Of a DNA stretch of 37,224 nt, positions 19,480-28,915 are shown piece by piece. The stretch is from the NCBI RefSeq assembly GCF_004359215.1, contig NC_090614.1, positions 1,174,079 through 1,211,302 on the forward strand, in the 5' to 3' direction. The translations under genes were made by a program, and so were the position numbers. The DNA is from Bremia lactucae (taxonomy: Eukaryota; Oomycota; Peronosporomycetes; Peronosporales; Peronosporaceae). Below the pieces are notes generated by a model. It saw nothing but the letters and a program-made list of their open reading frames with translations, did no database searches and was not told the DNA's origin. Position 1 is the stretch's first letter, and each line of letters starts with the position of its first letter.

Positions 19480-20155
19480 GAACTGGCCTTCGGCCTTAAG
19501 CTTAGCGAAATCGAAGCGAAGCTTCCGTTTCAAACGAACATCACCTCTATCCGCAGGCTCTCTGATATTTCAAATTTTACGAAGTCGGCGGGCCCGGTGG
19601 ACCCAGTTCTCAAATGAGACTTCGTTTTCACTCCTTGTTTCGTTTGGAAACAAAACGATCGGAATTTCCCTCATGGAGGTCACTGAAGCCCCACGGGCTT
19701 GATCACGTAAACGCGTCAGATACTGGCTTCGCGTCATTACCTTTGGCGTAAGGTATTGCTCATGAAGAGCGTCGCGGGCAGTGATCTCCTCCGGCGTCCT
19801 CGCCGGGTCACCGGAGATCCAGGTGCCCAAGCTGTGACCCGCTATCTCTTGAGACGCTTGTCCGCACTAAGCGGAGTGAATCTATATTCACTATGAGCTT
19901 TAGCTTTCGCTATCTCACCAGCCTGACGACGAGCTCTTTCCTCTTTGAGGAACATCCGCTCTTGCTCTTCAGCGGATTCGTAATGATGTTGGACTCAGGG
20001 TCCCGTGTCCTGCTCAATGCAGTTAAGACATCAGCGGCACCACGTGTTAGGAACGTATTCGGGGCCCGCCGACGTTCGTCAGGAGTAGAAGGCGTGAGAG
20101 AACGACGCTCTTTCTCCTCCCCCTCTGATGGAGAGTGACTTTCAAAATTCACCAT
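19480..20155 (-). pseudogene. Antisense ORF of gypsy element 3
   Basis: This is the same minus-strand coding-like region as in element 2, with the same succession of three frames. The Glu-rich start opens at 20155 (VNFESHSPSEGEEKERRSLT), and the GTWISGDPARTPEEITARDA to REIPIVLFPNETRSENEVSF part runs from 19830 to 19570. The differences from element 2 in the upper part are very few because this lies in the almost identical tract. Function unknown. Confidence 0.5.
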
Positions 20156-20318
20156 TCCCTCATCGTCAAGGAAGGAGCTAAGAGTCTGTGACAGGCTTGA
20201 TTGTCATGAGACAAAAGAATGAAAAACACAACCCAACGGTTAGCTGTTTAGGTTCCAACCTTAAAGAGGAAATTAAGCGAATGTTGTCACTTGGTGTCAA
20301 CAATCCAATGGGGGAGGG

Positions 20319-20804
20319 TGTAATGGGGCACACATCGGTTAAAGAACCGCTGTTGTGTACATTAATTTTTATGGGTAAAATACCCTTTTATCTCATTTTA
20401 AAATAGTTACTTAGTTAAATCCCATCTATTATAAGTAATAATTGTGGTCGCCGCCAGATATAAATCTGGCGGCCAAAATATATTATGATTAATTAGCTAG
20501 GGTAAGTTTAGATTTAAAAATAAAAATAAAGTTCAGTTCCCCTTTTGATCTTAAAGCATTAAGTACCTTTCTAAGGCTTGCGCATTGATCTGTAAGAGAT
20601 AGAAGCCTTTCTAAGGTATATACTCTTGGGCACTAGTTGCCACTTGGTTTTACGAACCTCTGAATCTCTTGAACTAGGATTCCTTAAGCGTTAATAGCTT
20701 GTACGACTCCTTGAGTTGATAAACCCATTAGTTCAATGGAACTAAGTGACTCTCGGAGTCTGATAGTCTTACTCTGACTTTAGGGGCGAGGTAGCTCCGC
20801 TACA
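20319..20804 (+). repeat. 3' LTR of element 3 (LTR-A family)
   Basis: It starts TGTAATGGGGCACACATCGG after the purine tract ATGGGGGAGGG and ends about GTAGCTCCGCTACA. The 10-bp stem around ATATAAAT lies at 20450-20473. Sequence beyond the LTR end (AATCTAAAAAGGTAAG) is shared with element 2, which independent insertions would not produce. Confidence 0.8.
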
Positions 20805-21411
20805 ATCTAAAAAGGTAAGAAATATTTGGAGAATGCTACTTTACATGGTAACATTCGAAATGCTAATCCATTGGTAGATATAGACAATTATATCTAATTT
20901 CTCCGCGGTCCAGTAACTGCCTGGCACGACATCAGCCGTTCAGCACTTGCCTGTAATTGTACCGGGGCACTACGACTTGTACTGCTTCAGTACAAGTCCA
21001 ATTCGCACTGCTTCAGTTGCGAGTGGTGCCTCACGTTATTTCACGTACACTTGTACGTGCAGAGGAAGACTTCTCTTTAAGGTAACTAGCTTAGAGAGGG
21101 TAAAATGAAAACTGTAATAATATAATTAAGTATTTCTTCTCTTTATCTGTTAACTTCTAACTTAATTATTAACTAATACTAAACATGCCGTTGGAATCTT
21201 ATCTTATCTTATCTGTCTCTCTCTTTTGTTTACATCTACAGTTGATTAGTCTGCGGGATAAATAGATATAATGGCCTATACCTATTTATGGATAAGATTT
21301 CTGAACGTTACTATTTAAAGTAATATCCTCCAAAAATTATCTACCTTTCAGATAAAATATTAATTAACAATCTTTAAGTGTTAATCTCATGTAACGATAC
21401 ACCCCGTTACA
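20805..21411. repeat. Inverted LTR-B fragment followed by a solo LTR-B with TSD
   Basis: 20805-20957 is LTR-B sequence in minus orientation. 20958-21411 is a complete plus-orientation LTR-B starting TGTACCGGGGCAC (one change from TGTAACGGGG) and ending CCCCGTTACA. It is flanked on both sides by GTAAT (20953-20957 and 21412-21416), a perfect 5-bp target duplication, so this is a genuine insertion reduced to, or consisting of, one LTR. The upstream GTAAT is inside the older inverted fragment. Confidence 0.8.
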
Positions 21412-21757
21412 GTAATGGTGCGAAATGAAGTGTTCAATATCCTCCAGACTTATCATTTAAATTCCATTATTGCCCCCAATAAAGTCATATCTACATCACT
21501 ACAAGCTAATCCTAAATGCACGTGCATCTTCCCAAAGACAAACGGGACACAGGATTTGCCTCGAAGTATTACATGTAGTTCTGGCTAAGAATGAGAAACA
21601 AAAAAAAGAATTCTGGCCTCGCAAGATACGACGCCACTGTCGAGCCCATTTTGCCGCAAAAACGCATCTTAACGGCAAATTGTTTTACCATAGTGAGTGT
21701 AACCTTCTTAATTCGTGCATTTTTAGGTGTTAAAGCACTGTGCGCCACACATTTTAA

Positions 21758-22009
21758 TTAAATTCGTCGATAGCATCGGGAAGATTCCGGTCCTATTCCT
21801 TCACAGACACGTCCTTTTACATCGCACTTGGCAGTGTTAAAGTGCCCTTCGACCGTATCAAAGCTGATCACATGCGATAGAAATATCCTTATCAAACCAA
21901 GGAACAATTCTCGCTCTTGAAAGTGACACAAAACGTCACGTGACGTGTTACGATCGAACCACTTTCCCTCGTCATTGTACCACGCACGAAGACTTCGTGT
22001 AGAAGCCAT
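21758..22009 (-). CDS. Hypothetical small protein (doubtful)
   Basis: The minus-strand ATG at 22009 opens an 83-residue frame (MASTRSLRAWYNDEGKWFDR, later LGLIRIFLSHVISFDTVEGH), divergent from the CD36-like gene. No family is recognised and no intron or second coding block supports it. It is the only frame in 21412-22362 that looks at all protein-like. The rest of that stretch, apart from an AT repeat near 22077-22086, shows nothing I can name. Confidence 0.2.
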   Translation of the reverse strand: MASTRSLRAWYNDEGKWFDRNTSRDVLCHFQERELFLGLIRIFLSHVISFDTVEGHFNTAKCDVKGRVCEGIGPESSRCYRRI

Positions 22010-22362
22010 ACGGTGAGCACGCAATACGAAAGTTATTCCTCAAACCAATTTTCGCTTGAATTGATCATAAAGAATCATATATATATAACACAAGGCGACG
22101 ATCGAAGTCGCCCCCTGGGACACTTTTTCCCACCTAGTCCGTCCATTTTTTTGGTCGCCTTGTCATATTAGAACTCGAAAAGCTACGATTCGATTCTTGA
22201 GCCAATAGCGTATTAAAATTTCCTTGATGACTCGAGAGGCCAATACCGAGAGGATAGCCGTGCAATTCATCAGACCTTTCGTTTTCCCATGCACTGACGC
22301 CGTGGCTAGTCCCGAGACTTGCTTTCCCACTTGCCAATTCGCTTCCCATTGACACAAACCCA

Positions 22363-24528
22363 ATGGTCGTGCTTGATAACCAAGACGAACAGACTCCATT
22401 TGAGCGGTATCAGAAAGAATCGCCCACAGCTGCCACACCGAAAAGCAACGTCAGTTCACGACGATGCTGTAGCTGTAAAGCCTGGGCAAGTACTTTAATC
22501 GTTATGGGTGTACTCTCTGTCATTGTCGGTATTCTATACGGGACGGCGCTCCCTGCGATTTTAAACTCGGCCATTAACGACAATGTTCGGCACTGTACTA
22601 TATCACAAGTAACAAAAGCCAGCTACGTAGACCCCTATGGCAATTGCAAAGACTGTTCGCCCTATTACGCGACACTCTACATGCTTAATGCTACAAATGC
22701 CGAGGATTATCTCGCTCGGAACGCAAAGCTACAGGTTAAAGAAGTAGGTCCTTATGTCTACCGTCGTCGCGAAATAAAACTTAATGTGACACTAGCGAAT
22801 GACGCGTCGACCGTCACGTACAAAATGTACACATACCATGCATACGAGCCGGAAAAGAGCTGTCCAGGATGTTCGGAATTAGACGAGAGTGTGAGTTTCG
22901 ATGCCGGGTACTTGAGCGTCATTGCTGCTACGGGAGGCGAGTGGAATTTCCTTGCAAGTCTCGCATCGCAGTCTTTTGCGGTAAATGCCACCATAACGGA
23001 GCTACAAACGCTCCTTGCGACCCAAGGTGAGCAATTGATGCGGTGGCTTAATGGCCTGAATTCATTACACCCAGGGGCTATGCGAAATGTTACGGACAAT
23101 GCTCGGATCCTCCGCGTCCTCACGACGGGTCCCGATGCAATTGCCGACTTAAATCTCTCGCCTTTTGCCTTTAATGGCCTCTTTGTCAAGCGTACCGCGA
23201 GACAATGGGCGTTGGGCTACCCGAGTCTCTTAACGGGGTTCGTGCTCGGGGCCAATTACATAAACAATTGCCAACCTCGTTTTAATGACATCTGTGCATC
23301 TTGTCAAGGAGATGCTTGCGTACCCATTGCCGCCGCGTGTAACCAGTGTACCCGGGGCGCAGCCGTCTTAGCGGGGAATGCCCGAGCTTGTAGGGACATT
23401 GAATCCATCTACGCCGCGGAATACGGCGACACGGAGGCGGCAAGTTTTGTAGCCAGTACGTGTGGACTGTGCGAGACCGTTGGGCTCTGTGCCGCTTCCC
23501 TTCCCGGATCCATTGAGACCTCGGGGGTGGATCACTCCCAAGCTGCCCCGGACGCGTCGACACTCGGGGACTATGTCAAACGCACGGGCTGCGACGACTT
23601 GACCAAGATTGGCACGTACGTTCAATATGATGGCATGACAGTCTCCCCCGTGTGGGCAGATCTCGGAGAACGGCGGAACCCAACGCTTGCGGAGCTCCAA
23701 GCGTTTACGGGGTATGCGACTTGCGACGATCCGGGTACGAATGTCACGTGCTTTCCTGTCTCGGGTACGGATGGGTTGTCGTTAAAACCAGGTGGGGTTA
23801 CGCTCACTGGCCTCGCCAGTTCTCTAAGTTCGGACTATTTTAATGCCTACGTCGGGGTTACAAGGACGTATTTTCCAATTACGAGTCTTAATAAAACCCT
23901 TGACTTTAAAGGCGTCACGCTGCACCGATTTAGTACCTTACGGGACACATTTAAGTTCACAAGTACGGGAGATATTGGCACTGGTGTACCCGTCGATGGG
24001 CTGCATCAATTAAGCTTCATCGCAGGTTTCCTGGCGTATCTTTCAGGCCCGTTCTTTATCAATAGCCACCCTTCGTTGCTCGAAGCAGTGGACATGAGTA
24101 CCCGCGATGGTACAAAGATGACACACGACAGTATGTATAACCCCGATGGAGAACTTGTCGAGAGCGTGGGTGATGCGTACAGGACGTTTGTGGACATTGA
24201 AGCAGGCACTGGACAAACAATGAGAGCACACAAGCGGACGCAGATCTCGTACGCAATTGCTGCTTCGAGTTCAAGGCCCAATGTGTCCATGAGCGATGTT
24301 GTGTGGCCCTCTCTGCCTTTAAACGTAGTGTTACCGACGTATTGGGTCCAAGAGGCGGGGGAAGCCAACGACAGTTTAATTGACGAATTCAAGAAGTTGC
24401 GAATGATTATCCAAACATTCCTTCCGGGCCTCGTGGTGTTTCTTATTGTCGGTGTCGCGGAGATTGGAGCAGGTCTTTTTCTTTGGCGTCGGGAGAAGCT
24501 CAAACTTGATCCGAGAAGTGTCGTTTAA
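22363..24528 (+). CDS. CD36/LIMP-2 family membrane receptor
   Basis: An intronless 721-residue frame starting at ATG 22363. CD36-family proteins have two membrane anchors and a large outer or luminal domain that binds lipids, lipoproteins or other ligands. The first anchor (STLIVMGVLSVIVGILYGTA, about 44-66) follows a short Cys-rich cytosolic tail (RRCCSCKAW), a likely palmitoylation site. The early ectodomain block KLQVKEVGPYVYRRREIKLN is the family hallmark (x-EVGPYxYRE-type). The second anchor is near the C-terminus (about 688-710, PGLVVFLIVGVAEIGAGLFL). The ectodomain is longer than the animal one (animal CD36 about 470 residues) and carries an added Cys-rich part (about 308-375: CASCQGDACVPIAAACNQCT). 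Several N-glycosylation sequons are visible. The gene looks complete. Confidence 0.9.
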   Translation: MVVLDNQDEQTPFERYQKESPTAATPKSNVSSRRCCSCKAWASTLIVMGVLSVIVGILYGTALPAILNSAINDNVRHCTISQVTKASYVDPYGNCKDCSPYYATLYMLNATNAEDYLARNAKLQVKEVGPYVYRRREIKLNVTLANDASTVTYKMYTYHAYEPEKSCPGCSELDESVSFDAGYLSVIAATGGEWNFLASLASQSFAVNATITELQTLLATQGEQLMRWLNGLNSLHPGAMRNVTDNARILRVLTTGPDAIADLNLSPFAFNGLFVKRTARQWALGYPSLLTGFVLGANYINNCQPRFNDICASCQGDACVPIAAACNQCTRGAAVLAGNARACRDIESIYAAEYGDTEAASFVASTCGLCETVGLCAASLPGSIETSGVDHSQAAPDASTLGDYVKRTGCDDLTKIGTYVQYDGMTVSPVWADLGERRNPTLAELQAFTGYATCDDPGTNVTCFPVSGTDGLSLKPGGVTLTGLASSLSSDYFNAYVGVTRTYFPITSLNKTLDFKGVTLHRFSTLRDTFKFTSTGDIGTGVPVDGLHQLSFIAGFLAYLSGPFFINSHPSLLEAVDMSTRDGTKMTHDSMYNPDGELVESVGDAYRTFVDIEAGTGQTMRAHKRTQISYAIAASSSRPNVSMSDVVWPSLPLNVVLPTYWVQEAGEANDSLIDEFKKLRMIIQTFLPGLVVFLIVGVAEIGAGLFLWRREKLKLDPRSVV

Positions 24529-24642
24529 GGTACTTACTTGGTCGTTTTCACGGCGACCGAGCAGGTTTTATTAAGATAAAAAAAAGAATTCTTTCAACTG
24601 TATGATTTTATATTAAGGAAACGACCGCGTTTAAAGATCAAT

Positions 24643-24930
24643 ATGGATGACTGCTGTAGTACGTGTGGGAGTGCGGTCTGCGCTGGATGCTGCATCTCGT
24701 GCTTCCAAGCAACTTGCTTGCCGATCTTGGATTCATGCTCGAGATACCTTTGTGGCGACCGCGGCTTTTCGTGATGCACAGGACAAGAAGACAATCGTCA
24801 CCGACGACAGAGGGCAAGTCCGTTTGGTCGAAATCGTACCGCACCTCCCGAGATCGTTGCTGTACCTGTAAGAATGCAACCAATTCTTCCAGCAGTCCCG
24901 AAACGCGCGGAACCCGTGCAAGTGGTTTAG
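24643..24930 (+). CDS. Small Cys-rich ORF interrupted by one in-frame TGA (doubtful)
   Basis: The ATG at 24643 opens a 43-codon frame with ten cysteines (MDDCCSTCGSAVCAGCCISC, then FQATCLPILDSCSRYLCGDR) ending in TGA 24772-24774. In the same frame 51 more codons follow to TAG 24928-24930. They are basic then Pro/Val-rich (TAPPEIVAVPVRMQPILPAV), which looks like protein. It starts 114 bp after the CD36-like stop. Options are a 43-residue peptide, a 94-residue gene with a nonsense mutation or recoded TGA, or chance. Other frames here are also open, including a 99-residue one on the minus strand, so the assignment is weak. Confidence 0.3.
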
Positions 24931-25059
24931 ACGGCATTAAGTTTCACAATGCAAACGCCAGTATTTAAAAGTTGCTCTTGTCACGACAGTCTAACTTAAC
25001 GTCATGTTGTCCACAAAATTTCAATTTTCGTATCCTATTTCCAAGTGTGGCCTTCTATT

Positions 25060-27249
25060 ATGTGCGATTGTCATGATCGCGTGGCGACACCACGCGAGAG
25101 CTCATACGCTCTCTTGAGCGTCGATGCTGCTATTGCGCTCGTGCTAGAGCATTCTCAGCCGCGGGAAATCATCACCATTGAAACTTATGAAGCAGATGGC
25201 TTCGTTCTCGCGGAGTCAGTCTATAGTCCCGTGCGTGCTGTAAACACGCCTTTCGACACGGCAGTAATTGTACATAATGTATCTGCATGGTCCTAGGAAC
25301 CCGTCCCGGCCTTTCGAGCGAGTATGATGGATGGTTACGCCGTCGTTGCAGCCGATGGAATCGGCACAGTACGCAAATCACCTATTCTTTCGAGCGGCTT
25401 GTCATAGTTTGATTCGCTCTCTGAGTGAGTAGTACCCTGTAGTCGAACGCATTGCCGCAGGAGACGTGCCCACAACTGTCGTCACGTCCGGTCAAGTGTC
25501 GTACATCACCACAGGATCGTGCGTTCCCGAAGGCGCTGATGCCGTGGTGCGAGTCGAGGATACGCAAAGTGGCGACAATAACCCATCGCGCCACGAAACA
25601 AGGGTTACGATTACGCAAAGTGTACCCCCCGGACAAAATATCAGGTTTATCGGCTCCGATATCGGTTTAAACGAGGAGCTCCTTTCAGTTTTTCAAGTCA
25701 TTTCGGCAGTCGAAATCGGCTTGCTTGCTACCGTGCGTAGACGTCTCGTACTGAAGTTATTAGCGACGATTTATAACGATATTAATGTAGGCAGGAATAG
25801 GACACGTACAAGTGTATCGAAAGCCTCTTGTCGGGGTCTTATCTACCGGTACTGAACTCGTACATGCGAGTCCAAATAAGACCACATGCGGTCAAATACG
25901 TGATAGTAATCGTCCCATGTTGTTGTCTTTACTGCGCCAATGGGGCGTTTCGACGATGGATCTTGGCGTATTTCACGACGAGAAAGCGCAACTTCATAAC
26001 GCTTTAAAAGCAGCAGTAATCAACCACGACGTGGTGATTACGACAGGTGGTGTCAGTATGGGCGAGTTTGATCTAATCAAGCCATTGCTCGAAGAAATGG
26101 GCACCATACACTTTGGACGATTGTTTATGAAGCCTGGAAAACCCACGACGTTTGCGACCGTAACAATAAATGGCAAAAAAAAGCTTGTGTTTGCATTACC
26201 AGGGAATCCCGTAAGTGCATTTACGACGTGCCACTTGATTGTTCGTCCAGCTTTAAAGCGCCTTGCGGGGTTTCTTGTGGAGAATTGTGGGTACCCACGG
26301 ATAAACGCACAACTTACGCACTCGATTCGATTGGATGCAGCGCGTCCAGAGTATCACCGAGCGAGGGTGGAGTGGGGTACGCAAGGGTTTCTTGCGACGA
26401 GTACGGGGGTACAATTGAGTTCTCGATTGCTGAGGTGGGGTACATGGCTACGTTTTGTTGGCAATGAAAGGTTACTTGTTGACTGGATTGATATTGATAT
26501 TGGTAGTTGCCGAAATGCGAATGCTTTATTGTGTTTACCTACGGGGATCGAAATGAAAAAAGGAGCCATCGTGGCTGCATTTATTCTTGATGCGAGTTTT
26601 AAGAATGCGTCGAGTCTTGTGTATGACCCAAAAGAAGACCCATTTCCGCAAGTAAAGGTTCATGTTGTTAAGAAGGTTTTTCGAGCTGGACTCTTGACGG
26701 TACGAATTTCTTTCTTTATAAGAACAAACAAACCTGCTTCACTCTCTTGGCTACATTATTAATTAGATAAGTGATCGTGTTGCTGCGGGGATAATGACCG
26801 ATATGAGTCGGCCAGCAATGGCCCATGCGCTCCAACAACTCGAACAAATCCAAGTGAATGTAGTAATTGATAAAGTCGTGCCAGATGACTTGGATCAGAT
26901 CCAAAATGTTGTAAAAGATTGGGTCGATTCGGACCTTGTGGATCTAATTTTAACCTCGGGTGGTACGGGGTTTAGTCCTCGAGATATCACTCCTGAAGCT
27001 ATTAAAGCTTTATTGGACAAGGACATACCAGGGTTTCCAATCGCCATGCTCGAGAGCTCGCTTAAAATCACGGCCAAGGCAGTGCTCTCTCGATTGGTCG
27101 CTGGTATTCGAAAAAAGACACTGATTGTGACATTACCAGGCAAACCAACGGCCATAACGGAAAACTTGTCGGCAATTGCTAGCGTATTGCCTCATGCTTT
27201 GTGTCTTGTTCGAGATGTGCCCCATGAACATCATCGCACGAGCATGTGA
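25060..27249 (+). CDS. CNX1: Molybdenum cofactor synthesis fusion protein, MoeA-MogA (CNX1/gephyrin)
   Basis: The model is join(25060..25230, 25297..25368, 25433..25732, 25791..26434, 26507..26699, 26767..27249), 620 residues, all GT-AG with matching phases. The protein carries out the last two steps of molybdenum cofactor synthesis in the cytosol: adenylation of molybdopterin (G domain) and molybdate insertion (E domain). The E domain comes first: FRASMMDGYAVVA, EIGLLATAGIGHVQVYRKPL, LSTGTEL, TTGGVSMGEFD, KPGKPTTFA and LPGNPVSA. The G domain follows: LTISDRVAAGIMTDMS, LILTSGGTGFSPRDITPEA, LPGKP. The E-then-G order is that of plant CNX1, not animal gephyrin. Stops that appear in the raw frames (near 25294, 25409, 25854) all fall in introns or past exon ends. 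Nitrate reductase, sulfite oxidase and xanthine dehydrogenase are the usual clients. Confidence 0.92.
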
Positions 27250-27409
27250 AGGTAATGTAGCCATTGTGGCGGATTTTCGATGATGATTGTTTTGATTGGA
27301 TTGGTTAAAAAAGAATAATAAAAAAAACAATTATTGATTGCTGATTGGACATCAGGCTCTCCAGTCGTTTTGTAATCCTTTTGAATTTCTCCCTCCCCCT
27401 TCCACGACA

Positions 27410-28799
27410 ATGGCTACGCCTACCGCTGCTGACGACCAAGTGGAACTATTTAAAGTCAAGAAACTCATCAAGTCCCTCCAAGCCGCACGAGGGTACGTCA
27501 CCCATCTATTTAATGTATCCACATCTCTCTCTCTCTCGATCTATTCTCATAACTCGTTCTTTAACTAGCAATGGCACGAGTATGATTTCGCTCATTATTC
27601 CTCCAAAACAGCAGATTCCACTTGTAGCCAAGATGTTATCCGATGAAATGGGTACAGCTTCCAACATTAAATCACGCGTCAATCGACTTTCCGTCCTTGG
27701 TGCCATTACATCGACGCAACAGCGCTTAAAGCTCTACAACAAGTGTCCGCCCAATGGTTTGATTATCTATTGTGGCACCATTGTCACCGACGAAGGAAAA
27801 GAGAAGCGGGTGAATATTGATTTTGAGCCTTTTCGACCAATCAATACGTCGCTTTACATGTGTGACAACAAGTTCCATACAGAAGCATTAGGCGAACTCA
27901 TGCAAGACCAAGATCGCTTTGGATTTCTCGTCATGGATGGTAATGGTGCCCTCTATGGCATTGTTTCCGGTAGTAATCGTGAAATTCTCCATAAATTTTC
28001 CGTTGATTTACCCAAAAAACACGGTCGTGGGGGTCAATCGGCCCTTCGTTTTGCCCGTTTACGCATGGAAAAGCGGCACAATTATGTCCGTAAAGTTGCG
28101 GAAATGGCTACTCAATTATTCATTACGAATGATCAACCCAATGTATCCAATCTCGTCTTAGCCGGTTCCGCGGATTTTAAGAATGAACTCAATGGGTCGG
28201 ATCTTTTTGATAAACGTCTAGCAGCAATTGTCGTAAAAGTCGTGGATGTGTCGTACGGCGGAGAGAATGGCTTTAATCAAGCCATTGAATTGGCCACCGA
28301 GACCTTGACAAATGTCAAGTTTGTGCAAGAAAAGAAATTAATTGTCAAATATATGGAAGAAATTGCTCAAGATTCGGGCAAATATTGTTTTGGAGTGCAT
28401 GATACCATGAAAGCATTGGATCTAGGGGCGGTGGAGACCTTGATTTTATGGGAAGACTTGCCATATCATCGGTATACTTTGCGTCATGAAGTATCGGGAA
28501 TGGAATTGATAAAAATTCTTTCGCCTATGGAAGAATCAATTGAATCGAATTTTGTCGATCCTGAAAGTGGGGCCAAGTATGAAACAATTGATCGGGTGCC
28601 ACTCGTCGAGTGGTTTGCCAATAATTATAAACAATTTGGCACGACATTGGAATTTGTGACCGCACGATCGCAAGAAGGTTCGCAATTTTGTCAAGGATTT
28701 GGCGGAATGGGAGGAATTTTAAGATGGAAAGTGGATTTCATGGAAATGGACTATGAATTTGACGAAGACGACGAGTTTGATGAAGAGGCCTTCATGTAA
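27410..28799 (+). CDS. Eukaryotic peptide chain release factor eRF1
   Basis: The model is join(27410..27492, 27569..28799), one 76-nt intron, 437 residues, the usual length of eRF1. eRF1 recognises all three stop codons in the ribosomal A site and triggers release of the finished protein together with eRF3. The stop-recognition elements are [12 protein letters not shown] (about 57-68) and the YxCxxxF motif as YMCDNKF. The catalytic GGQ loop is [20 protein letters not shown] (GGQ about 182-184). The minidomain and C-terminal eRF3-binding domain are present, with [14 protein letters not shown] and an acidic tail. Nothing suggests changed stop decoding. It lies 160 bp after CNX1 and converges on ATG7. 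Confidence 0.97.
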
Positions 28800-28915
28800 G
28801 GAACCGACTTGATCCTTTAATAATTGCACACGTAATACGCAAGTAGGAGATTCATTGACTTGCATTCAGTGGCCAAAATATAGTTTTCATTCTTTGTTGT
28901 GTTGTTGTTGTTGTT

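Larger units (their letters stand above)
14505..20804 (+). mobile_element. Ty3/gypsy retrotransposon element 3 (both LTRs present, decayed)
   Basis: The full outline is visible: 5' LTR, gag with retrotransposon-gag and zinc-knuckle parts, protease, reverse transcriptase, RNase H, integrase, linker, chromodomain, antisense ORF, purine tract and 3' LTR. It is about 6.3 kb. Numerous stops and frameshifts and an internal deletion between protease and the reverse-transcriptase palm make it non-autonomous. The two LTRs differ at many positions while the 3' LTR is almost identical to that of element 2. The LTR divergence would therefore mislead dating (see the finding on the copied tract). Confidence 0.9.

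Noticed and set aside
20188..20406. 72-residue plus-strand ORF spanning the purine tract and LTR start
   Set aside because: It crosses the non-coding purine tract and LTR boundary; chance frame.
21470..21733. 87-residue plus-strand open stretch right of element 3
   Set aside because: It begins at TTG, has no motif and resembles nothing recognisable.
22758..24503. Long minus-strand and alternate-frame ORFs across the CD36-like gene
   Set aside because: They are shadows of the single 721-codon frame, which carries the family motifs.
25281..25860. Apparent premature stops and frameshifts in the molybdenum cofactor gene suggesting a pseudogene
   Set aside because: Short GT-AG introns with matching phases remove every stop and rejoin conserved motifs.
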